Shown in pieces: positions 18,591-26,525 of a stretch of DNA of 64,000 nt. The notes under the pieces are model-generated. The model saw nothing but the letters and a program-made list of their open reading frames with translations. It made no database searches and was not told where the DNA came from. A program made the position numbers and the translations under genes. This stretch comes from Tessaracoccus rhinocerotis. Lineage in GTDB: Bacteria; Actinomycetota; Actinomycetes; Propionibacteriales; Propionibacteriaceae. Where the stretch lies: contig NZ_VKKG01000004.1 of NCBI RefSeq assembly GCF_007197885.1, positions 248,001-312,000 of the forward strand, written 5' to 3'. Positions within the stretch are counted from its first letter, which is position 1. Every line of letters begins with the position of its first letter.

Positions 18591-21500
18591 CTAGACGGCC
18601 CTGCGGGGGTAGGCGTTGGCCTTCACGTTACGGAGGATCTCGACGATGACGTCGACCTGGGCTTCCGGGAACACGTGGTCGGGTCCTGTGGGCGCATTCT
18701 CGGTATAGGGGGACTCGTAGAGCCTGGTCGGTTCCATGAGGCCGTTTTGGGTGAGTTCGTCGACGATGAGGTTCACGAACCGGATCTGCTCGACGGTGGC
18801 GGTGCCGTGGTCGAGGAACTGGGAGAAAGCTTCGGTGGCTGCGGTCTTGTCAAGCCCCACGAGGCTGCGGATGAAGAGTCCGAGTCCGCCGGATTGCTCG
18901 GCTGCCCACACGATGTCGGTTCTCTGTCCGGCCCCACTGGCAGCCAGCATGTCCTCGAGGGCTGCGAGGTCTTCCGTGGTGAGTTGCTTGTTGCGGCGCA
19001 AGCGCTGGAGGGCGACGTGGTCCTGGTGCTGTTTCAGGTAGGCAGCGGCCTTGGCGCGGAAACGGGTGAGGTCAGTGCCGGGAGTGATGCCAGGCAGCTG
19101 GACAGCCCTGTGGCTTCCCAGCGTGTCTTCGAAATCGGTGTACAGGGGCGTGCGGGTGGTGCGCTCGACCAGGCGCACGAGGCCGCGCAGACGCAGCCTC
19201 GCGAGCTCGAGCATCTCGAGGCTGACATCGACCCACCACTCGTCGCTCGCGACCTCTTCCAGCAGGACCGCCTGCTGCTGAATCGAGGGGATGGCGGTCT
19301 TGGTCAGCAGCGAGGAGGCGATGTTCTGGACCGATTCCCGGATCTGCTCGGCGGTGACGGCGTCGCCTTGGAGTTGAGAGAGTTGTCGTCGGAGGATGAG
19401 CAGGTCGAAGCGCTTTGCTGCCTCGTCGGGGTCCGTGGCGGCGGATGGGAGGCCTCCGAGGGGGAGGGCGGCCTCAGCGTCCTCTGGGGTGAGGGCTGTC
19501 CAGGAGTCGCGGTCGGTGAACCGCTCGACGGCTTTCCGGTGGGGGCGGACCAGGACGTTGTCCAGCGTCATCCCGGTCACGAATCCGTGTAGCGAGTCAG
19601 CGGTGGTGGCGCGGAGTTCGGAGTCGTCCAGGGCGGTAACGAGGCCGAGGCGTGCTTCGAAGATCCGCTGGGTGAGGGACCTCTGGGTGGATCCCTCCAC
19701 TGTTGGGAGATCCTGGCTGAAGAACTCCAGGTTGCCGCAGAAGTCGAAGACGAGGAAATCCTGTTTGTCGTTTCCGGGGCCGTAGAGGTCGGGGCGGAGG
19801 CGGGTGCCGCGGCCGATCATCTGCCAGAACTTGGTCTTGGAGCGGACCATCTTGAAGAAGACGAGGTTGGCGACCTCGGGGACGTCGATGCCGGTGTCGA
19901 GCATGTCGACGCTGATCGCGATGTGCGGCGCTTTGTCTGGGGTCGAGAAGTCGTCGATCAGCGATTGGGCGTAGGGGCTGCCGTGGGTGATAGTCCGGGC
20001 GAAGTGGCCCGCGTGTTCTGGCCAGCTGAGGTCGAAGCGCTGCTGGATGAACTCGGCGTGGCGCTGATTCCTGGCGAAGATGATCGTCTTTGCGAGCCGG
20101 TCGGCTCCGGCGACCTTGTGTCCGTGGTCCATGAGCGTCGCAAGGACCTTGTCGACGGTGTCCTCATTGAAAAGGGACTGGTTGAGTTCCTCCGCCCCGA
20201 CCTCGACAGGTGTGTCGTCCTCGCCCCAGTCGAGGGTGTCCCATTGGTCCTTCTCTTCTTCGGAAAGGTCGGCGTATCGGATGCCCCGTCGCAGGAATAT
20301 CGTTTCGACGTCGATGCCGCGTGGGGGTACGAGGTAGCCGTCGGCGACGGCCTCGTCGAGGCTATAGGCGTCGGTGGGGACGCCGTCCTCTAGATGGAAG
20401 AGGCGGTAGGTGTTGTGGTCGACCTCGTCCTTCGGGGTGGCGGTCAACCCGACCAGCAGCGAGTCGAAGTAGTCGAAAATCGCTCCGTACTTGGCGTAGA
20501 CGGACCGGTGTGCCTCATCAATGATGACCAGATCGAAGAAGCCCGGGCCGAAGCGGCGTACGCCGTCGTCGGCCTGGTTGATCACGTTCAGCATCGTGGG
20601 ATACGTCGACACGTACACCCGACCGTCGGTGGACTTCTCTGTGACCAGGTTGACCGTGGCCACGCTGGGCAGCTGGGTCTTGAACACGCCGACGGCCTGG
20701 TTCACCAGAGCGGTACGGTCCGCCAGGAACAGGACCCGCTTCACCCACCCTGCCTTCATCAGCTGGTCCACCAGCGCAATCACCGTGCGGGTCTTCCCCG
20801 ACCCGGTGGCCATGACCAGCAGCGCGTCGCGCTGCTTCTGGCCGAACGCATGACCGACCGCCTTGATCGCCCTCACCTGATACGGCCGCCCAGCGATCGA
20901 CGTATCCACCGCCGCCGTCGACAGCACCTGCCGGGCCGTGCGGCGTTGGATCATCAACTCCAACTCGTCAGCGGTGAAGAACCCCTGGACCTCCCGAGGC
21001 GGGTACCCGGCCGCGTCGTCCCAGAGCCAGTGCTCGTATCCGTTGGTGAAGAACACGACGGGGCGGCGCCCGTAGGTTGCCTCCAGGCAGTCGGCGTACA
21101 GCTTGGCCTGCTGCTGGCCGACCTGTGGGGACTTGGTGGTGCGCTTGGCCTCGACCACCGCCAGAGGTAGCCCGTCGGCTCCCCACAGCACGTAGTCCAC
21201 GAACCCGCGACCCTGGGCGTTCGGCATCCCTGTGACCTCGAACTCGCGATCACGAGCTTCGACCAGCGGCCACCCCGCCTCCCGCAGCAGCAGGTCGATG
21301 AACAGATCGCGGGTCTCCGCCTCCGAGTAGTCATGTTCATCGGCCACCACGACAGCCGCCTGTGCGGCTTCGACCTCAGCCCGCAGCCTGGCGATCTCCG
21401 CATCCTTGGTGGCCGCGACCTCGTCGCGTTCCGCCTGGACCCTCGCCAGGGCCTCGTCCTGGGCCTGCAGACGCGCTGCCAGCCTGGTCAGCTCATCGCG

Positions 21501-21941
21501 GCTCAGCGGGGCCGAGTGGGCCGCCAGCGAGGCGTCGAACCGGGCGGTCATTGGCACCGCCTCCGGCGCCGGGGAGTGATGGAACGCCGCCCAGATCAGG
21601 ACGTGGTGCAGCTCCCGCAGGACCGCCAGCGACAGATCCTGCCCAACCACCCGCGTTTCATGCACAGCGCTGTTCCCTGCCCTGCGGATCAGGTTCAGCT
21701 TGTGAGAGATCGTCCGCCCGGTCAGCTGCTGGAAGGCCGGAGCGTTGGTCCGTGCCGCCAGATCGCTCTGGTAGGGCTCAGGGAGCCCCCTGAGGGCGTA
21801 GAGGTGGTCTACAAGGCTCTCGACCGTCCGACGGGCGTAGAAGCACGCAGAGCGCGGATCAGAGGCCAGGTAGGACTCGGCCCGGGCAGCATCAGCGTGC
21901 AGGGTGGAAATGGTGGCACGCAGGAACGCGAAGTTACTCAT
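18591..21941 (-). CDS. hsdR: Type I restriction endonuclease subunit R
   Basis: 1116-aa motor and nuclease subunit. The N-terminal ~115 residues form a DUF4145-like helical domain (YARRTVESLVDHLY), followed by a coiled coil (about 120-190). The HsdR nuclease core has GFVDYVLW and AVVEAKR, the D...ExK site. The helicase follows: ATGSGKT near residue 380, IIDEAH near 474, GLTATP, and IGRGTRLRPD (motif VI). The C-terminal region resembles the EcoEI-type R_C domain that docks to the methylase. I chose MSNFAFL at 21941; the frame opens eight residues earlier. It is the last gene of the operon, 114 bp after mrr, a gap that could hold its own promoter. Confidence 0.93.
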   Translation of the reverse strand: MSNFAFLRATISTLHADAARAESYLASDPRSACFYARRTVESLVDHLYALRGLPEPYQSDLAARTNAPAFQQLTGRTISHKLNLIRRAGNSAVHETRVVGQDLSLAVLRELHHVLIWAAFHHSPAPEAVPMTARFDASLAAHSAPLSRDELTRLAARLQAQDEALARVQAERDEVAATKDAEIARLRAEVEAAQAAVVVADEHDYSEAETRDLFIDLLLREAGWPLVEARDREFEVTGMPNAQGRGFVDYVLWGADGLPLAVVEAKRTTKSPQVGQQQAKLYADCLEATYGRRPVVFFTNGYEHWLWDDAAGYPPREVQGFFTADELELMIQRRTARQVLSTAAVDTSIAGRPYQVRAIKAVGHAFGQKQRDALLVMATGSGKTRTVIALVDQLMKAGWVKRVLFLADRTALVNQAVGVFKTQLPSVATVNLVTEKSTDGRVYVSTYPTMLNVINQADDGVRRFGPGFFDLVIIDEAHRSVYAKYGAIFDYFDSLLVGLTATPKDEVDHNTYRLFHLEDGVPTDAYSLDEAVADGYLVPPRGIDVETIFLRRGIRYADLSEEEKDQWDTLDWGEDDTPVEVGAEELNQSLFNEDTVDKVLATLMDHGHKVAGADRLAKTIIFARNQRHAEFIQQRFDLSWPEHAGHFARTITHGSPYAQSLIDDFSTPDKAPHIAISVDMLDTGIDVPEVANLVFFKMVRSKTKFWQMIGRGTRLRPDLYGPGNDKQDFLVFDFCGNLEFFSQDLPTVEGSTQRSLTQRIFEARLGLVTALDDSELRATTADSLHGFVTGMTLDNVLVRPHRKAVERFTDRDSWTALTPEDAEAALPLGGLPSAATDPDEAAKRFDLLILRRQLSQLQGDAVTAEQIRESVQNIASSLLTKTAIPSIQQQAVLLEEVASDEWWVDVSLEMLELARLRLRGLVRLVERTTRTPLYTDFEDTLGSHRAVQLPGITPGTDLTRFRAKAAAYLKQHQDHVALQRLRRNKQLTTEDLAALEDMLAASGAGQRTDIVWAAEQSGGLGLFIRSLVGLDKTAATEAFSQFLDHGTATVEQIRFVNLIVDELTQNGLMEPTRLYESPYTENAPTGPDHVFPEAQVDVIVEILRNVKANAYPRRAV

Positions 21942-22055
21942 CGGCACTGCCCGGACTGTCGGCAACTCTCTACGACCCCCACATGCGTAGGCTAGGGGGT
22001 TTACGCTGCGCTCGCCGGTGTGACAGGCGGATACGGCCTTGAGGCATATTGGCAG

Positions 22056-22967
22056 CTACTCGAAGAAGTCCTCGTCGACCTCGACGATGTGCAGGGTCTG
22101 CTTCACCTGCACTCCAACGCCGTAGCGGATCATCAGCGACGCCAGCCGCGCCCCGTCGATGAGGATGATCCGCGAGTGAGCGGTGCGGGCGTAGTCCTGG
22201 GCACCGGACGAGAAGCGCGCGGTGGTGATGAACACCCCTCCGTCCGCGCGCCCGCTCAACGCTCCGACGAACGCCTGCACCTCGGGCCTCCCGACGGAAC
22301 TGTCGAGCGCGTACCGCTTAGCCTGAACGTAGACGCGGTTGAGGCCGAGCGCGTCCTGGTCGATCACGCCGTCGATGCCGCCATCGTTCGACGCCTGCGT
22401 GACGGTCTCACGGCCTCCGGCGCCGCCGTAGCCCATCGCGACGAGGAGGTCGACGACGACCTTCTCGAAGAACGTGGGAGCCTGAGCGTGCAGACGGGCC
22501 AGCAGGTCGGCGGCAACATCGGCCTGGATGCGCGCAATGCCCTCTGACACCTGCTCCACCGGGTCGAGTTCTGTCTCTACCGGCGCGAGGTCGACGTGGA
22601 CCTCAGGAGTGGCCGCGCGCCTGGGCTGCCGCCACTCCAGAACCCCGCCGGGCGTCAGCTCACCGAGGTGCCGCTCCTCGATCCCCGCGGGATGCCGAGC
22701 CAATAAGGCGCGCCCCTCTTCTGTGATCCGGTAGGTGGCCCTCTCCGGCCGCTGGAGCGCCCCTACGCGATTAAGGTATGACGTTGCCCAGCCGATCCGG
22801 TTCTCGAACTTCACTTGCCCTGACGCCAACACTTCTGCTCGCTGCTCGTCAGTGATGCCGACGTCTGCCGCCACCACCTCGTACAACTCGCGGCGCTTGA
22901 CCGGCCGCCCGTCCAGCAGAGCCCGAAGCACCGGCGCCATGAACTGCTGCCACGTGGGCATCGACAT
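22056..22967 (-). CDS. mrr: Mrr-type restriction endonuclease
   Basis: 303 aa. The N-terminal winged-helix Mrr_N domain covers about residues 5-90 (RRELYEVV, VKFENRIGWATSYLNRVGAL, YRITEEGR). The catalytic PD-(D/E)xK domain covers about 155-290, with FFEKVVVDLLVAMGYGG, DGGIDGVID and YVQAKRY, giving the D...QxK active site of Mrr. Known Mrr enzymes cut modified DNA without a cognate methylase. Here the ATG shares one base with the stop of hsdS (TGATG), so it is translationally coupled inside a type I operon. It may be a second effector, or it may restrict DNA carrying foreign methylation. Confidence 0.9.
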   Translation of the reverse strand: MSMPTWQQFMAPVLRALLDGRPVKRRELYEVVAADVGITDEQRAEVLASGQVKFENRIGWATSYLNRVGALQRPERATYRITEEGRALLARHPAGIEERHLGELTPGGVLEWRQPRRAATPEVHVDLAPVETELDPVEQVSEGIARIQADVAADLLARLHAQAPTFFEKVVVDLLVAMGYGGAGGRETVTQASNDGGIDGVIDQDALGLNRVYVQAKRYALDSSVGRPEVQAFVGALSGRADGGVFITTARFSSGAQDYARTAHSRIILIDGARLASLMIRYGVGVQVKQTLHIVEVDEDFFE

Positions 22968-24097
22968 CAGAGTTCCCCCTTGAACGCGCGCGACTGAAGC
23001 GAGGCGTGCAGGTCCGCTTCCTGTGCCTCCGCGAGCAGCATGGACTGGCGCATCGTGAGCACCTCTTCCACCAGCCGGTGGAACGTGTTCAAATCACGTC
23101 CTGACGGGCGAGGGACCAGTGTGTCACGGAGGATTCTCAGGTTGATGTTCCGTTGGGCCGATTGGGGGGCCACGCGTTCCATTTCACGTTGCATGAGCCC
23201 TAGCCACGCCTGGACGTAGGTAGTGACCTCCGGGGATGCGGTGAACGCTACGACACTGTCGGGGAAGCAGGCATCGAACCCGAGCCTCGCGGTGTCTGCG
23301 ATGTTGGCGGCGATAGTTATGCACAGCGTTCCCGCGGGCCACATCCGGCTTTGGCGCAGCCCCGCCTCGGAGTACGTGGAGGAGAAGTCCGTGATGACCC
23401 ATCGTGAGCGCGCCACGTCGCCGGTCTGAATCAACGGATATGGCCCGCCGAGAAGAAGTGGGTCATTCCGAGGACGGTGTCGGGACACGCCTCGCTCCAG
23501 GACTCCCAACTCCTTGAGGCTGATGAGATCGGACTGTCGAGAGTTGGTGCGGGGGTCGCCGAACATGTCGTGGAAGATCGACTGGATGAGGGCGTCGAGG
23601 TGGGCGAGGACCTGGCGGCGCTTGGCGCGGATGGCGTCGGCCTTGTCGAGGATCGCCGCGATCCTCCTTTGCTCCTCGATGTTGGGCAGAGGCACTTCAA
23701 ACGTTGCCAGGACCCGCGGACTCAAGCGAGGCAGGTTCGCGCCGGAGGTCCTCGACGCCGCGAACGCCACCATGGGCGGCTGCGACAGGTAGTGCGCCAG
23801 GTACCCCCGGTCTAGATGCTTGGAGGGAGTTATGGGCAGGATGTCCGTGCTGCACACGCCAGCTCGATCCGGGCGGGCAATCTTGCCAAGGTTCGGTCGC
23901 AGTTTGCCGAATAGAACCTGCCGCTCATTGAAGCGGAACTTGGTGCTGGTCAGTTCAGCTCTGCCAATCGAGCTGTACTCGCGGATCGGTCCGCCCGACT
24001 CGATGTGTTCGAGGCCGAGGTATGGCGTGTCCCGATCGAGCACGGTTGGGTCCACCCCCGTTCGCTCGATCGTCGCGACCTCGCCCAGCGGAACCAT
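22967..24097 (-). CDS. hsdS: Type I restriction-modification specificity subunit S
   Basis: 376 aa, within the range for HsdS. Target-recognition domain 1 spans about residues 1-125 (VPLGEVATIERTG, FGKLRPNLGK, SGANLPRL). The conserved helical spacer EEQRRIAAILDKADAIRAKR follows, then domain 2 (about 180-330) and a final helix with MRQSMLLAEAQEADLHASL. It sets the bipartite DNA sequence recognised by the methylase and restriction complexes. The ATG at 24097 is 2 bp after the hsdM stop; a GTG at 24103 would overlap it. The target site cannot be deduced from sequence alone. Confidence 0.9.
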   Translation of the reverse strand: MVPLGEVATIERTGVDPTVLDRDTPYLGLEHIESGGPIREYSSIGRAELTSTKFRFNERQVLFGKLRPNLGKIARPDRAGVCSTDILPITPSKHLDRGYLAHYLSQPPMVAFAASRTSGANLPRLSPRVLATFEVPLPNIEEQRRIAAILDKADAIRAKRRQVLAHLDALIQSIFHDMFGDPRTNSRQSDLISLKELGVLERGVSRHRPRNDPLLLGGPYPLIQTGDVARSRWVITDFSSTYSEAGLRQSRMWPAGTLCITIAANIADTARLGFDACFPDSVVAFTASPEVTTYVQAWLGLMQREMERVAPQSAQRNINLRILRDTLVPRPSGRDLNTFHRLVEEVLTMRQSMLLAEAQEADLHASLQSRAFKGEL

Positions 24098-24099
24098 CC

Positions 24100-25566
24100 T
24101 CACGAGAGCATCGCCTTCAACTCCGCGATCCCAGCCGCGATCTCCCGCTCCATGTCCTCGATGTCCGCGATGATCTCCAACGGGGGGTGGTGCTCCTCCG
24201 CGTCGTGAACGATCTCCTTGTATCGGTTGATGCTGAGGTCGTAACCCTGGGCGACGATGTCTGCCCTGGGAACCAGGAATGAACGCTCGGTGCGCGCCCT
24301 CCCTCGCTCGGGGCTGTCCGGGCGGGACAAGCTGCGCCAGCGCTCCAGCACTTCCGGGAGGTCGTTGGCCTTCACGGGGTTGCGCTTGTCGTCGAGGGAG
24401 AACCCGTCGGCTTGGACGTCGTAGAACCACACGTCGTCGGTGCCGCCGCTGTCGGTCTTCGTGAAGAACAGGATGGCCGTCGATACCCCTGCGTATGGAC
24501 GGAACACGCCTGAGGGGAGCTTGACGACTGCGTTGAGCTTCTGGTCCTCGACGAGCGCCCGGCGGAGGTCTATGTGGGCCTTCGAGGAGCCGAAGAGGAC
24601 GCCGTCGGGCACGATGACCGCTGCCCGGCCGCCGGGCTTGAGCAGCTTGAGGAACAGCGCGAGGAAGAGCAGTTCGGTCTTCTTCGTCTTGACGACGCGT
24701 TGCAGGTCCTTGGCTGTGGACTCGTAGTCGAGCGACCCGGAGAACGGCGGGTTGGCCAGGATCAGGCTGTACCGCTGGGTGTCGCCTGCCGCGCCCTGGG
24801 AGAGGGAGTCGCGGTAGCGGATGTCGGGGGACTCGATGCCGTGGAGCAGCATGTTCATGCTGCCGATGCGGAGCATGGTGTGGTCGAAGTCGTAGCCGTG
24901 GAACATCGAGTGGTGGAAGTGCTGTCGCTGGGTGGCGTCGAGGAGCGCCTCGCGGTGCCGGTGGCGGATGTATTCGCTCGCGGCGATGAGGAAGCCCGCG
25001 GTGCCGCAGGCGGGATCGCAGATTTCGTCGTCGGGGCGGGGCTCGGTCATGTCGACCATGAGCTGGATGATGTGGCGCGGAGTGCGGAACTGGCCGTTGC
25101 GCCCGGCGCTGGCGATCTTGGACAGCAGGTACTCGTACAGGTCGCCATTGGTATCCCTATCGTCCATGCGGATGCCGTCAAGCATGTCGACGACCCGGCT
25201 CAGAAGGGCGGGTGTGGGGATGGTGAATCTGGCATCGCGCATGTGTTCCGAGTACGTCGAACCGTCGCCGCCCAGGTCACGGAGGAATGGGAAAACCTCG
25301 TCCGCGACCGTCGCATGCATCTGGGTCGACTCTAGACTCTTCAGGTTTCTCCAGCGCAGGTGCTGCTGCGACTCGTTGAAGACGGCACCCTCGAGGCTTC
25401 CGGTGATACGGGCGCGCTTCTCGGCGAGGGTGTGCAGATCGTCGAGGCGGCGGACGAAGAGGAGATAGGTGATCTGCTCGATAACCTCAAGAGGATTGCT
25501 GATGCCCCCCGACCAGAAGGCGTCCCATACTCGGTCGATCTTGCTCTTGAGCTCTCCTGTGATCAC
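24100..25566 (-). CDS. hsdM: Type I restriction-modification N6-adenine methyltransferase subunit
   Basis: 488 aa. N-terminal HsdM_N helical domain (SKIDRVWDAFWSGG, YLLFVRRLDDL), then the methylase core with GQFRTPRHIIQLMV, AdoMet motif DPACGTAGFL (near residue 184) and catalytic NPPF (near 273). With HsdS it methylates adenine in the recognition site. The proposed GTG start at 25566 gives the typical MITGELKSKID beginning; TAGGCT lies 7 bp upstream, so a leaderless transcript is possible. It is the first gene of the four-gene minus-strand operon. Confidence 0.92.
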   Translation of the reverse strand: MITGELKSKIDRVWDAFWSGGISNPLEVIEQITYLLFVRRLDDLHTLAEKRARITGSLEGAVFNESQQHLRWRNLKSLESTQMHATVADEVFPFLRDLGGDGSTYSEHMRDARFTIPTPALLSRVVDMLDGIRMDDRDTNGDLYEYLLSKIASAGRNGQFRTPRHIIQLMVDMTEPRPDDEICDPACGTAGFLIAASEYIRHRHREALLDATQRQHFHHSMFHGYDFDHTMLRIGSMNMLLHGIESPDIRYRDSLSQGAAGDTQRYSLILANPPFSGSLDYESTAKDLQRVVKTKKTELLFLALFLKLLKPGGRAAVIVPDGVLFGSSKAHIDLRRALVEDQKLNAVVKLPSGVFRPYAGVSTAILFFTKTDSGGTDDVWFYDVQADGFSLDDKRNPVKANDLPEVLERWRSLSRPDSPERGRARTERSFLVPRADIVAQGYDLSINRYKEIVHDAEEHHPPLEIIADIEDMEREIAAGIAELKAMLS

Positions 25567-26525
25567 CCAGAGAAGCCTAGTAGGTTTCACCACCAGTGTT
25601 GCGGAAGGGTGTCTTCGGCACGTCCCGGATCGCTCTGGCAGTTTCCCGGCCGAACCGGCCCACCGTCTCAGCAAGATCCAGTGTCATCCTCGGATGGAAC
25701 GTCGTGAAGGGGCCCGCAGCTGTGACTCTCGAGGAGCCACCGAGGTCGTGTGGGACAGCCCCGGGTAAACGTCACACAATCGAACGGTGGCGCTGCGTCG
25801 CGATGGTGATAGCACCATGCGTCGAGAGCGCCGGAAGTGCACGCCGTCCAGCGGAAGGAAGCCCCAATCTATGACTCACTAGCCGTGTCGCCGGATCGCG
25901 GTGAGACTCACGACAGGGACTGACTGACGGGGCGCGATGGATGCGGCAGTCGACCACGTCACCGCGCCGGGGCGGTGACGCGTTGGACGCGTCAACCGCG
26001 AGCCGCGCTTGCATCCGAGCTGATAGCCGTCACCCACCATCCGGTGTGCGCAGAACACGCCCCCTCATCGCACGCGGGAGATCCCGTTGCCAGGCTTGTC
26101 TTGGTGACGTCGGTGGGATGCAGCCCGATCACGGCATTGGTGGTCCGACGTTGTGGGTCTCCTACCGGGAGTCGATATCGACACTCCAGGTCATCTATAC
26201 GATCTCGAAAGGGGCTGGCCAGAAGCGACGGCGCGATCTCGATCGCTGACCGGGCTGTCAATCAGCGGAAGTAGGTTTACGGGCGAGTCTGGAGATCGGC
26301 CCCTGTTGTTACAGGGTTCCCATCAGCGGCCAGCCCGCCCTCGAACTGGCACATCACTTTACGGCAGCTTGGCTGTGACAGCTACGCGGCAGCCCCAATC
26401 TGGATTTCCTTTTGCCCTCGCACCCTGGATCTCACCGATCTATCCCAGCGGACCCTTAAAGGGCCCTAGGCTTGGGGCGGCTTTCGGGATGAGCAGTTCT
26501 TACAGGCTACAAGCAGGAGATGATG
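25567..26525. other. Divergent intergenic region between hsdM and the 910-aa gene
   Basis: About 960 bp with no convincing gene on either strand; short frames have no motif or ribosome-binding site and codon use unlike the neighbours. It must contain promoters for both divergent units. CCTAGGCTT near 26464-26472 could provide a -10 for the rightward gene. A small RNA cannot be excluded. Confidence 0.4.

Noticed and set aside
18187..18594. 135-codon plus-strand open frame after the lipoprotein
   Set aside because: No ribosome-binding site or motif and low-complexity content; overlaps the lipoprotein stop.
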